From JAJEFO01 sp009843725 (GTDB taxonomy: Bacteria > Pseudomonadota > Alphaproteobacteria > Rhodobacterales > Rhodobacteraceae): a stretch of DNA of 64,000 nucleotides. A program made the translations under genes and the position numbers. The notes under the pieces were generated by a model. That model saw only the letters and a list, made by a program, of their open reading frames with translations, searched no databases and was not told the origin of the DNA. The stretch spans positions 62,001 to 126,000 of the forward strand of contig CBDEUJ010000002.1 of the NCBI GenBank assembly GCA_965243215.1, in the 5' to 3' direction. This document shows positions 1-8,661 of this stretch, in pieces; position 1 is the stretch's first letter, and the number at the start of each line of letters is the position of its first letter.

Positions 1-75
1 ACCTTAGGTCGCTGACCCGTTTGCCGACGGCGTCGATCGCCTGACCGGCTTCATTCACTCCTTCACGGCAGCCGT

Positions 76-783
76 TCATCCATGCCCGACCGCGCCCGGG
101 TAGTCCGGCGACCAGCCCTCCAGGGTCCGCCATTGTTCCCGGAGAGTCTTCCCGGCGTCGGCAAAGCTCTCGCCGGTCGGGACGATCTCCTCGAACCAGT
201 CGACCCGGAAGTGCCGGAACGACTGCCGCAGCTCGCACCAGGCGGCGAGGACCGTCGCGTCCGGGTAGTAGATCAGGCACAGCGGGCGCAGCCGCCGGCG
301 CGTCACGCGCCCGTTGCGGTCGCGATACCGGGCGTCGATCCCGGTTTCCGTGTCGACGGCATCGCGAACGGTCCTGAGCACGTCCATCCGGGCGTCCGGC
401 GCCCCGGCCTGCGAAACGAGACGTCGCGGGTCCTCCGCATCACCGGCAACCTGCCTGGCGACGACGAGCTTCGATTCCGCCTTGGCGGCGGCGCCGATCA
501 ACGCGCCGTCCCCGGTCCGGCCGAGCATCCTGAGGCCGGCGAGGACGGCCTCCGCCTCTTCCTTCGTGAAGGCGAGCGGCGGCAGGTCGTAGCCGCGCCG
601 CATCACGTAGCCGACGCCGGCCTCGCCTTCCACGGGGACGCCCATCGCCTGCAGCGAGGCGCAGTCCCGGTATATGGTGCGCAGGCTGACCTCCAGCGCT
701 TCCGCGATCTCCCTCCCCGTCATGGCGCGCCGGGACCGGCGCAGGATCTGCACAAGCTCGAAGAGGCGGTCGATGCGGGACAT
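76..783 (-). CDS. HTH/WYL-domain (YafY-type) transcriptional regulator
   Basis: The 235-residue protein has an N-terminal winged helix of the DeoR/HTH_11 type (residues about 1-60, including REIAEALEVSLRTIYRDCA). A WYL-type sensor domain follows, with a pattern resembling LCLIYYPDATVLAAWCELR. The family consists of cytoplasmic DNA-binding regulators that sense small ligands. I start it at MSRIDRLFELV because homologues begin there; an in-frame ATG 23 codons upstream has no conserved sequence. It is divergent from the MATE exporter operon across about 80 bp, so it is a plausible local regulator of that operon. That role is inference from position. Confidence 0.85.
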   Translation of the reverse strand: MSRIDRLFELVQILRRSRRAMTGREIAEALEVSLRTIYRDCASLQAMGVPVEGEAGVGYVMRRGYDLPPLAFTKEEAEAVLAGLRMLGRTGDGALIGAAAKAESKLVVARQVAGDAEDPRRLVSQAGAPDARMDVLRTVRDAVDTETGIDARYRDRNGRVTRRRLRPLCLIYYPDATVLAAWCELRQSFRHFRVDWFEEIVPTGESFADAGKTLREQWRTLEGWSPDYPGAVGHG

Positions 784-866
784 TTCGAGATCCAGACTCT
801 GCTGCCACACAGTTGTCAGTGGCACTATGCGAAGGAGTCCCGGGTGATTCAAGCCGGGAGGCTTCC

Positions 867-2240
867 ATGCCGGACGACCGGGGCCACGGGTTCCAGAGGA
901 GCGCTGCGCGCATTGGCGCCTTCGCGTCCCTGAGCTACGCCGTCGACTACTCCTTCCAGCTCGTCGACATCTTCTGGGTGGCGCGGCTCGGCGCCGGCGC
1001 GCCGACGGCCATCGCGATCGCGTCTTCAGCCCTCTTCCTCGTTCTCGCGCTGAACGAGGTGGTCGGCGCCGGCACTGTCCCGCTCTTCGCGCAGGCCGCC
1101 GGCTCCGGTGACCGGGAACGGACCGGCCACGTCATCCTGCAGGCGCTGCTCCTCAAGCTGGCACTTGGGGCGGGGATGGCGCTCGCCTTCGGCGCGTTCA
1201 TGCTGTGGGCAGCACCCCTCTACGACATCGGCGCCGGCACCCGAGGCCATCTCGCGGCTTACGGTAGCGTCATCTGGCTTTCGCTGCTCCTTGTCCCGGC
1301 ATACTCGACCATGATGACGGCGCTGCGCTCGCTTGGCGGCGAGGCGGATGCCGCGCGCGCGTCGGCGCTCGCACTTCTTCTGAACATGGCCCTGAACCCG
1401 GTGCTCATCTTCGGGGTCGGTTCCTGGCCGGGACTGGGCATTGTCGGTGCGGCCTGGGCAACCGTGTTCGCGCAAGCGGTCGCGACGGTGCTTGCGGCAA
1501 GGTCCCTTGCCAAGAACCGCTTCGGCGCGAGGGTGTTCAGCGCCGCCAACCTTGGATGGCGTCCGCATCTCTACGGTGCCATCGCGGTGATCGGGCTGCC
1601 GCTGGGCGGCGTGATGGTGCTCTACAATCTCGAGCAGGCAGCGGTCACCGCAATCGCCGTGAGCTTCGGCACTGCCGTCAGCGACGGCTTCGGGATCGGC
1701 GCCCGGATCTGCGGCTTCCTTTTCATGGCGGTTTTCGGAATCGCCGTCGGCGCCTCGGTGACCGTCGGCCTGCACCTGGGCGCCGGACGGGCGGACGTGG
1801 TGCGCCGGGCGCTGCCCAGGTTCGCCGGCGCCGGCACCGCCGCGTTCGGCGCTTTCGCGCTGCCGCTCGCGCTCCTTGGCGATGAGCTGGTCGGGCTCTT
1901 CACGCAGGACGCCGCGACTGTCGCCGCGGGCGGGACCTATCTCCGGTTCATGGCGGCGGCGCTCTGCCTGCTGTGCGCCCATCACGTCTTCAACGCCGCC
2001 TTCGAGGGCGCCGGGCGCAACATGCCCCTGCTGCTCGCGTCAGCCGCCATGTATCTCGGGGTCGAGCTGCCAGCCGTGCTGGCGCTGGCATTCCTCGACG
2101 CGCTGAACCCCGAGACGCTCTGGGCCGCGATGACGGTCACGGCCGCGGTCGGCGCGCTCCTCTCCGCATTGCTGTTCCGCCACGGCGGATGGCTGGCGGA
2201 ACCCCTCTCCACGGAACTGCAGAAAGCAAAGAGCAGATGA
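867..2240 (+). CDS. MATE-family multidrug/metabolite exporter
   Basis: This 457-residue, very hydrophobic protein shows the twofold repeat of six-helix bundles typical of MatE (NorM/DinF-type) cation-coupled antiporters of the inner membrane. I chose ATG 867 because GGGAGG lies just upstream. A longer in-frame start exists but runs into the divergent regulator's promoter region. The stop overlaps the next gene's start (ATGA at 2237-2240), so it is translationally coupled to a ligase gene. This suggests it exports the product of the ligases that follow. The substrate cannot be read from the sequence. Confidence 0.88.
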   Translation: MPDDRGHGFQRSAARIGAFASLSYAVDYSFQLVDIFWVARLGAGAPTAIAIASSALFLVLALNEVVGAGTVPLFAQAAGSGDRERTGHVILQALLLKLALGAGMALAFGAFMLWAAPLYDIGAGTRGHLAAYGSVIWLSLLLVPAYSTMMTALRSLGGEADAARASALALLLNMALNPVLIFGVGSWPGLGIVGAAWATVFAQAVATVLAARSLAKNRFGARVFSAANLGWRPHLYGAIAVIGLPLGGVMVLYNLEQAAVTAIAVSFGTAVSDGFGIGARICGFLFMAVFGIAVGASVTVGLHLGAGRADVVRRALPRFAGAGTAAFGAFALPLALLGDELVGLFTQDAATVAAGGTYLRFMAAALCLLCAHHVFNAAFEGAGRNMPLLLASAAMYLGVELPAVLALAFLDALNPETLWAAMTVTAAVGALLSALLFRHGGWLAEPLSTELQKAKSR

Positions 2241-3646
2241 ACATCATCTATAACGGAATTTCCCTTCCGGCCACATCGTCCCGACCGGATCTCGAGGCCC
2301 GCTACTTCAGAAATGCGACACCTGATGCCTGCCGGGCGGCGGCGGACGAAATCCACGAGCGGCTTGTCAGGCTCGGCATCTCCTTCGAGGGGCGCAGGTT
2401 GCCGGTATCGCTTCGGCCGAGCCTCCTGTCGCGCTCCGAGGTGTCACGCACGGCAAAGGATCTCATGACGGTTCGTGCCGTGATGAACAGGATGCTCGGA
2501 GCGCTGGCCTTCGACATCCGGTCCGGGCAGGCGTGCACGCCGCTTACACGGTTCTTCGGTCACTACGAGAGGTGGTTCGACCTGATCGGCGGCGAGTGCC
2601 GGACGGCTCCGCACATCATGCTCATGCGGTTCGACGCCGTTCACGCCCGTCCGGACGGGTTCAAGGTCATGGAGCCGAACGCGGCCTGCCCGGGCGGCGT
2701 CATCCACTGCGCCTTCATTCGGGATGCATGGCGCAACACGGACCTCGGTAAGGCGGTCCTGGACGGCGTCGAGATCACGGAAGGCGCGTGCGACAGTCCT
2801 GACGGTTTTCTGCGCCTCCTCCGGTCCGTCAGCCGGAAGAGGACGAATTCCAGGATTGCGCTCTGCAACTACAAGGGCGTGTTCACCAACGAGCTGGAGT
2901 CCTTGAAGCGGCGCAGCGAACGGTCATGTGCGGTCGATGCCGCCTGCGCGGAGATCATCATTTGCGACATCCGGGACGTCGCGGTGAGTGACGGGACCGC
3001 GTTTGCCTGCGGCAAGCCCGTGGACGTCATCTACAACAAGGTCGATCAGCTGATGATCGATCCAGCGGACACGGCGGTTGCGGGATGGATCGAGGCTAGC
3101 CGGATCGGGTCCTGCGAGTTCCTGAACAGCATGGCGGCGCTGTACATTGGCGAAGCGAAGAGCGCGTTCGCCGCCATCCACGACGACGAGATCCAGAAGG
3201 AGATCGGAATGTCGGAAGCCGAGAGGCAGGCGGTCCTGCGGCGGATTCCGCGCACCCGGATGATGCACGGCAGGCCGTCCAGCCCGACGAGCGCCGAACT
3301 CGCGCGGGACAGGCACGGGCTCGTTGCAAAGGCCGACGCGCTTACCCGTGGGTCCGGAGTGCACGTCGGTTGCCTGAAGACGGCGGAAGACTGGGACAAT
3401 GCGCTGTTCGGGCTGTCGCAGGCGAACGCCGTCATTCAGGACGTTCTCAACGTTCCACATCGCGAAGTGGTTGCCTGTCCGGCGGCAAGCGGGGATGTCG
3501 TCGGATCGCTGGCGACGGAGTACTGGGGGACCGACTTCTTCTTCTACGGAAACGCCTTCGGAGGCGTGGTCGGCCGCAGCCACTCTACGATGGTCTTCAA
3601 CGTCGGGAACGGCGGGCAGGAAGTGCCCACCTTTCTCGTGGCCTAA
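2237..3646 (+). CDS. Circularly permuted ATP-grasp (glutathionylspermidine-synthase-like) ligase
   Basis: The 469-residue protein resembles circularly permuted ATP-grasp proteins. It has a central FKVMEPNAACPGGV motif, in which the acidic and Asn residues would bind Mg-ATP. A DVIYNKVDQLM segment follows, then a stretch around AERQAVLRRIPRTRMM, then a C-terminal region with LVAKADALTRGSGVHVG and FNVGNGGQEVP. Members form amide bonds by way of acyl phosphates. It overlaps the MATE gene by 4 bp and is followed after 13 bp by an adenylating enzyme, which fits a peptide or amide natural-product pathway. The fold call rests on motif shape, and the substrate is unknown. Confidence 0.62.
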   Translation: MNIIYNGISLPATSSRPDLEARYFRNATPDACRAAADEIHERLVRLGISFEGRRLPVSLRPSLLSRSEVSRTAKDLMTVRAVMNRMLGALAFDIRSGQACTPLTRFFGHYERWFDLIGGECRTAPHIMLMRFDAVHARPDGFKVMEPNAACPGGVIHCAFIRDAWRNTDLGKAVLDGVEITEGACDSPDGFLRLLRSVSRKRTNSRIALCNYKGVFTNELESLKRRSERSCAVDAACAEIIICDIRDVAVSDGTAFACGKPVDVIYNKVDQLMIDPADTAVAGWIEASRIGSCEFLNSMAALYIGEAKSAFAAIHDDEIQKEIGMSEAERQAVLRRIPRTRMMHGRPSSPTSAELARDRHGLVAKADALTRGSGVHVGCLKTAEDWDNALFGLSQANAVIQDVLNVPHREVVACPAASGDVVGSLATEYWGTDFFFYGNAFGGVVGRSHSTMVFNVGNGGQEVPTFLVA

Positions 3647-3659
3647 ACCGGGCGTCGCG

Positions 3660-4958
3660 ATGCTCAACAGGACGTGCCGAAACCAGGTCGAGCTCGACTT
3701 CTGCAAGGCGGACGAGCGGGAAGACTATCACCGGGCCGCTCTTGCCAGGCTGCTGCTCCACGCCCGGAGCCATCCGCTGACCGGCGACAGGCTGGCCGGG
3801 GCGTCCCGCGCCGACATCCTGCACGACCCGCAGGAGGTTCTGGCGGACGTGGCACCCGTCAGGACGCCCGATCATGGAAATGCCGTGCTTGCCGCCAAGG
3901 ACGTCTCCGGGCCGGGCGGCGCCTCCATCGTGTTCTCGACAGGCGGGACGACCGGCCGACCCGTCATCCTGCTGAACACCTACGGAGAGTCCCTGAGAAA
4001 TGCCGTGCATCACGGCAAGGGGTACTGGGCCGCCGGCATCCGCCCCCACCACCGCGTCGCGACCTTTGGGGGGTCTGGCACCTTCGCGTCGGAGTACTGC
4101 GTGTACCATGCGCTTTCCCAGACCGGCTGCACCATTCTGCCCGTCAACGACTTCAGGCGCGTGCCGGAGAATGTCGCCATTCTTCGCGACATGAGGGCGA
4201 CGGTCCTGCTGGCCATGCCAAGCGAGCTGTATCCCATGGTCGACCACATGGAGGCGCATCGACTGCATTTTCCGGACGTGGAACTGATCGTCACGGGCGG
4301 CGAGCCACTGTCGGAACAGTTGCGCAACCGGTTGAACGGCGTCTTCGGCCCGGCCGTGAAGTTCGGTTCAACGTTTCAGACGGCTGACCTCGGGACGATC
4401 GGATACCAGTGCGAGCATTGCGCGCCTTCCGAGTACCACGTCCATGAGGAGATCCAGTACGTTCAGGTGGAGGAAATCGACGGCGAGCCGGAACTGGTGG
4501 TCACGAACCTCGACCGGTTTTTGATGCCCGCCCTTCGATTGCGGTCGGGCGACCGCGCGTCGTTTGTCGACGACGGCCAGCCCTGCGCCTGCGGCAGGAC
4601 GTCAAGAAGGCTGGCTCTCTTTGGCAGGACAGGTGCCGTGGTGAAGATCGGAGGCGAGAAGGTGCCGACCGCAGGCATTCTCCGCCTTCCCGTTGCCATT
4701 GGCGTCAACGAGCATCGCGTCCGGATCGAGATCACGCGCTCGGCTTCCGGACGGGACCGTCTGACGGTTCGCAGCGACGAGATTCTCGAACAGGGCCGCG
4801 AGAACGCCGCGCTGTCGCACCTCCTTGCCGAACCGGAGCTGGCACAGATGGTCCGCGCCGGGCGATGTGACCGGATCAGGTTTGAAGGATCTTCCGATGC
4901 CTGCCGGAATCCGCCGGGATCAGGCAAGAACCGCGTTCTTGTCGATCTTCGGACGTGA
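3660..4958 (+). CDS. PaaK-like AMP-forming adenylate ligase
   Basis: This 432-residue protein carries the adenylate-forming signature FSTGGTTGRPVILL near residue 85. Downstream are ELIVTGGEPLS, and the GDRASF plus RTGAVVKIGGEKV segments typical of phenylacetate-CoA ligase-type enzymes. The cysteines of CEHC and CAC may form the metal-binding site seen in some PaaK proteins. It would activate a carboxylic acid as an acyl-AMP for transfer to CoA or an amine. It is the last gene of the MATE/ATP-grasp operon. I start it at MLNRTCRNQ, 13 bp after the upstream stop. The substrate acid is unknown. Confidence 0.75.
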   Translation: MLNRTCRNQVELDFCKADEREDYHRAALARLLLHARSHPLTGDRLAGASRADILHDPQEVLADVAPVRTPDHGNAVLAAKDVSGPGGASIVFSTGGTTGRPVILLNTYGESLRNAVHHGKGYWAAGIRPHHRVATFGGSGTFASEYCVYHALSQTGCTILPVNDFRRVPENVAILRDMRATVLLAMPSELYPMVDHMEAHRLHFPDVELIVTGGEPLSEQLRNRLNGVFGPAVKFGSTFQTADLGTIGYQCEHCAPSEYHVHEEIQYVQVEEIDGEPELVVTNLDRFLMPALRLRSGDRASFVDDGQPCACGRTSRRLALFGRTGAVVKIGGEKVPTAGILRLPVAIGVNEHRVRIEITRSASGRDRLTVRSDEILEQGRENAALSHLLAEPELAQMVRAGRCDRIRFEGSSDACRNPPGSGKNRVLVDLRT

Positions 4959-5545
4959 GGAGCCCAGCATGCAACCTCTAGGATCTCTTGGGACGAAACA
5001 CTTTCGGTTGCTGTCACATTCAAGCAGCTCGGAAGACGAGGCGACCTTACGGCCGTTCCGCACCGCATGTCGTCGCATTGTGAAGGGGCGGAGCCTTGAC
5101 CGTCCATCGAGGCACGCCCGTTGCGCTAGAGTCAGCTCTCTTGGCACTCGCCGTCGAGAGCGACCGCGTCTCCGAACGTACTTCACGACGACTGTTTGCC
5201 TCATTCTGACGAGGGCCCTGACAGGAAAGCCCGAACGACCGATTGGAGCGCTCGATCCAGCGTGCCTCGCGACGTCCGGCAAAGCCCATCCAGCCGGGGG
5301 CCAATTCAACGCATTCACGATGCGTCTTCGGCCCCAGGCGCATTTGTTGATCGAAAATGTGCGAGAGCCTGCGGCGGCGGTCAGAAAGGCCAATCATCAA
5401 GCTCAGATTGAACGTTCCATCTCTCTGAGACCAAGCCGTCACAGAAACACAAATAATCCGCAGCAACGTTGGCACGGACGTACGAATGCAGTCTCCGTTG
5501 TCGATACGCTTGGATGACATCAACCCCAACCCAAAGGAGAAGAGA
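4959..5545 (+). other. 587-bp interval between the two biosynthetic operons; no supported gene
   Basis: Open frames here lack recognisable domains, start signals and plausible composition. The interval marks the switch from GC-rich DNA to the visibly more AT-rich operon starting at 5546. It ends in a strong Shine-Dalgarno (AAGGAGAAG at about 5535-5543) for the SIS gene. A promoter for the second operon should lie here, but I could not fix one with confidence. Confidence 0.5.
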
Positions 5546-6742
5546 ATGAACATCGAAACTACAAAGGAGTTCATGCAGCCGCGAGTTGCAAGGCTTAGCG
5601 AGTTTCTAGGAGCGCCGCTCTTTGAGAGCACCCTATGGGGCCACGAGTACAAGCTCGACGCTCTTGACCCCGATCTGCGACAAAGGATCGAGCGCCAGTC
5701 TTTCAGGAAGTTCGTGTTCTACGGGATGGGGTGTTCCTCGGTCGTCTCCGACATCGTAAAGGGGTTCTTTCTCGAGACCGGTGTTGGAATAGATGTTGAA
5801 GTCGTCAATGACTACGACACCGAATGGTTCGTGCCCGATCAGACTTTGGCCGCCGAAGATACGCTCGTCTTCATTGTGTGCTACTCAGGATGGTCCGTTG
5901 AACCTTGCCTGTTCTATGAGAAGATGAAAACGCTCAACGGTGCCAAGAACTTGATCGTCTTGACCGGCGGCGGCAAGATCTCGAAGCTGGCGAAGGACGA
6001 TGGCAATTCCGTCATCGAATATCAGCTGCGTCATGCAGATCGAGAGTATCCGCTGTACCATGTCCAGCAGTTCTTCTCGATATTTCTGGACATGTTCCAC
6101 AAGCTCGGTGTGATCGAAAGGGACTATACACCGGAGCTTGAGGATGCGGTGAAGTATCTGAAGGACACTTTCGATGACGCGATGGTCGAAAGGGCACAGC
6201 AGATGGCGCACGGCCTGCTCGACAGCCGCATAGTGTTCTTGGCAACGGCAAAGTGGTACACGCAGCTGCTCAAGCAGACGACCATGTTCTTCAATGAGAT
6301 CGCGATGGTCCCCTCCCATCGAAACATGCTGCACGAGTATTCGCACACAGAAGTGGCGGCGTATTCCGATCCAAAGCAACGGCAGGCCATTGTTGTTCTG
6401 CTGGATGATGAGGATGACGAGTACACTCACAACAAGGTTGCGACGCTGGAGAAGCTGTTCGGCGATACTGCCGTTCCGCAGAACCGGAACATCTCGATTT
6501 GGCGTGTGGACCTCGACCAGGAAACGTTCTTCAAGAAGTTCTACTTCGCGCACTTCTTCATGGTGTATGTTGCCTTCTTTCTCGGCAAGGCCAGCGACGT
6601 CGAGGGTAGGGACAGGGACTTGATCTCGATCGCCGCAAAGAACCCATGGTGGAGCCAGGAGAGCATCGAGAAGCATCCGAGATGTGTAGACATTCCCGGA
6701 GACCTGAGCTCTGAAATCCAAGAAAGCATCGAGATCGTTTGA
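5546..6742 (+). CDS. SIS-domain sugar-phosphate isomerase-like protein (bifunctional PGI/PMI type)
   Basis: The 398-residue cytoplasmic protein has two SIS-type folds. The first holds FYGMGCSSVVSDIVKGFF and VFIVCYSGWSVEP, matching the GMGGSxxxG and SYSGxTxE phosphate loops of PGI/PMI-type isomerases, but with Trp in the usual Asn position. The second has NMLHEYSHTEVAAY, matching the region of the catalytic Glu and HN in that family. It opens a five-gene operon after a consensus Shine-Dalgarno. The altered phosphosugar loop suggests an unusual sugar phosphate or amino-sugar substrate. Family membership is fairly clear, but the reaction is not. Confidence 0.7.
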   Translation: MNIETTKEFMQPRVARLSEFLGAPLFESTLWGHEYKLDALDPDLRQRIERQSFRKFVFYGMGCSSVVSDIVKGFFLETGVGIDVEVVNDYDTEWFVPDQTLAAEDTLVFIVCYSGWSVEPCLFYEKMKTLNGAKNLIVLTGGGKISKLAKDDGNSVIEYQLRHADREYPLYHVQQFFSIFLDMFHKLGVIERDYTPELEDAVKYLKDTFDDAMVERAQQMAHGLLDSRIVFLATAKWYTQLLKQTTMFFNEIAMVPSHRNMLHEYSHTEVAAYSDPKQRQAIVVLLDDEDDEYTHNKVATLEKLFGDTAVPQNRNISIWRVDLDQETFFKKFYFAHFFMVYVAFFLGKASDVEGRDRDLISIAAKNPWWSQESIEKHPRCVDIPGDLSSEIQESIEIV

Positions 6743-6810
6743 CGTACCTCGTAGCCGGAAGTCGCCTCAAGGCTCGAGGCGACTTCCCAATCCATTCAGG
6801 GAAGCACAAC

Positions 6811-7650
6811 ATGGGAAAGCACCTTGCGGTCGTTACAGGCGGAAGTTCCGGCATTGGAGCGGCGCTGATCCAGCAACTATTGCTGAATGGTCCAGTTCTG
6901 AATGTTTCTCGCCGGAACTTGAAGATCAACGAGTCGAGCTATCCTCATCCTCTGCATCAGCTGAGTGTTGACTTGGCCGAACCTGAACGGGCTTCCGGAC
7001 GGTTGCAGTCCTGGCTGGCCGCGCATCCTGAACTGGCGGTGAACTTGTTCTTCAGTTCGGCTGCGCAGCTTAACATTGATGCGCTGAGAAGCGTCTCGGT
7101 TTCGGACTTTGAGAGGACGTTCAAGATCAACGCCTGGGCGCCAATCACGCTGACGGAGAAGTGCTTGCACGACAAGAATTTCTTGAGTGAGGGAGCAAGG
7201 TTCATTTTTCTCACATCCTCCCTCGCCAGGAACGACACGGCTCTGTCATTTGCGCGTCTGGGCCTGTACAGCGCATCAAAGGCCGCGCTCGAACGTCTGG
7301 TGCAAGTGCAACGGCGCGAAGCTTTGCTCGCCGGAAAGTGCATCGCATCAACGGTGGTGCATCCGGGCATTGTCGATTCGGCGATGCAAGAGACCTTGCG
7401 CGGCGATGTTGCCTGTGATCCGGCGTTTCAGGAAAAGACGCGCCTTCTGCCCCCCTACAGACCCGGAGATTGGGAAGACGTCGCTCCAAGTGACGCGCCC
7501 AGAACGATCTCTGCCCAGCAGTCGGCTGAATTCCTGACATGGATTGCAGCGTTGGAACGCAACCAGTTGCGTGACTACTATGACTACTACAACTGCGCCG
7601 AGTTCCACGTGCAAAGGCGAATGAACAACGCCAACAACGAAAGATTCTGA
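6811..7650 (+). CDS. Short-chain dehydrogenase/reductase (SDR)
   Basis: This 279-residue classical SDR has the N-terminal nucleotide-binding TGGSSGIG motif at about residues 9-16. It also has the catalytic asparagine in FKINAWAP, the serine in FLTSSLAR and the active-site YSASK. It would carry out an NAD(P)-dependent alcohol/ketone redox step. The C-terminal extension (DYYDYYNCAEFHV) is longer than usual and may shape the substrate pocket. It lies 68 bp after the SIS gene and 18 bp before the EgtD-like gene on the same strand, so it is very likely co-transcribed. ATG 6811 was chosen because of the upstream AGGGAAG. Confidence 0.88.
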   Translation: MGKHLAVVTGGSSGIGAALIQQLLLNGPVLNVSRRNLKINESSYPHPLHQLSVDLAEPERASGRLQSWLAAHPELAVNLFFSSAAQLNIDALRSVSVSDFERTFKINAWAPITLTEKCLHDKNFLSEGARFIFLTSSLARNDTALSFARLGLYSASKAALERLVQVQRREALLAGKCIASTVVHPGIVDSAMQETLRGDVACDPAFQEKTRLLPPYRPGDWEDVAPSDAPRTISAQQSAEFLTWIAALERNQLRDYYDYYNCAEFHVQRRMNNANNERF

Positions 7651-7668
7651 CATCGGAGGGAAACAAAA

Positions 7669-8661
7669 GTGTCAAGGTTCCAAGAATTTGTCCTCGGCAA
7701 GCGACTTCGCGTGCTTCGCAGCGGAAACAACGTTCAGGCTGGCTACCCGAAGGATTCGATACTCGCGCTGAAAAGCTGTCTCTCAGAGGCCGTAAAGCAC
7801 ACGCCTGTCGAGTTCACCTACGACGATAGAGGCTCTCAGCTCTTTGATTTGTTTGTAGATTCGGCACCCTACTATCTTCCCAAATGCGAGATTGAGATCT
7901 TGCAATGCTACGCGGAACAAATTGCCGAACTTTGCGGACCCGTTGAGGTATTTGAAGTCGGCAGTGGCAGTGGCAAGAAGACCGCAATTCTCTTGCAAGC
8001 CTTTCAGGCGGTCCATGGATCGTGCGCCTACTTTCCGATGGACGTGAACGAGTCGATCATGGTGAGTGGTGCGCGAAAGATCCAGGAAGAACTGCCAAAT
8101 GTCGAAATTACCTGCATCGCCGGCACCTATAGCGACATCTTTTCCAGCGCCCTGCCGAAATCTGGAAAGCGACTTCTGACATTCCTAGGCAGCTCTATAA
8201 GTCAGGAGAAGGATGATTCGCTATTGAGAAAAATCAGGGAGACGCTGGACCCCGGTGAGCATTTCCTGATTGCCTATGACCTGTTGAAGCCGTCGAGCAT
8301 TCTGTGTTCGGCCTATGACCATCCGGCAGCTGCCGCGCTAAGCGAAAATGCCGTCCGAAACCTGAATGCCAATTTTGGCGCGGATTTCGACTTGAAACAC
8401 TTCAGTTACTTCGCTCGGTTCAACGAGGGGCTGTTCGCGTGCGAAACCGGGCAAGTCAGCAAGCTGGCTCAAGAGGTTCGTGTTGACGCTATAGGCCTCG
8501 TGCTAGAATTCGAGGAGGGCGAGGTCTTGCGTACCGGGCTCCAGAGGAAGTTTCATCCAGGCGGCTTCCGAAAGCGATTGGAGAATGTCGGCTTCTCACA
8601 AGTTGCGACCTTTTCGGACGAAAGGAACTGGTATCGCATCGATCTCTTTCAGGCGCTGTGA
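7669..8661 (+). CDS. EgtD-like amino-acid N-alpha-methyltransferase (betaine-forming family)
   Basis: The 330-residue protein spans the full Methyltransf_33 family. It has FTYDDRGSQLFD and APYYLPKCE at the N-terminus, the SAM-binding loop FEVGSGSGKKTAIL, YFPMDVNES, and LLTFLGSSISQ. Near the C-terminus is GEVLRTGLQRKF. EgtD trimethylates histidine in ergothioneine synthesis. In the last motif, EgtD has Glu and Ser contacting the imidazole (TEIS...KF), and here they appear as Gly and Gln, so histidine may not be the substrate. It starts with GTG after CGGAGGG, and its stop overlaps the next gene's GTG. No egtB-like gene is nearby, which argues against ergothioneine. Confidence 0.85.
   Translation: MSRFQEFVLGKRLRVLRSGNNVQAGYPKDSILALKSCLSEAVKHTPVEFTYDDRGSQLFDLFVDSAPYYLPKCEIEILQCYAEQIAELCGPVEVFEVGSGSGKKTAILLQAFQAVHGSCAYFPMDVNESIMVSGARKIQEELPNVEITCIAGTYSDIFSSALPKSGKRLLTFLGSSISQEKDDSLLRKIRETLDPGEHFLIAYDLLKPSSILCSAYDHPAAAALSENAVRNLNANFGADFDLKHFSYFARFNEGLFACETGQVSKLAQEVRVDAIGLVLEFEEGEVLRTGLQRKFHPGGFRKRLENVGFSQVATFSDERNWYRIDLFQAL

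Noticed and set aside
4825..5517. Long plus-strand frame across the gap between the two operons
   Set aside because: It overlaps the PaaK-like gene in another frame, has no domain, and shows Arg/Ser-rich shadow composition.
7669..8661. Ergothioneine biosynthesis (egtD) as the definite function
   Set aside because: The substrate-contact residues differ, and no egtB, egtC or egtE-like gene is in the operon.
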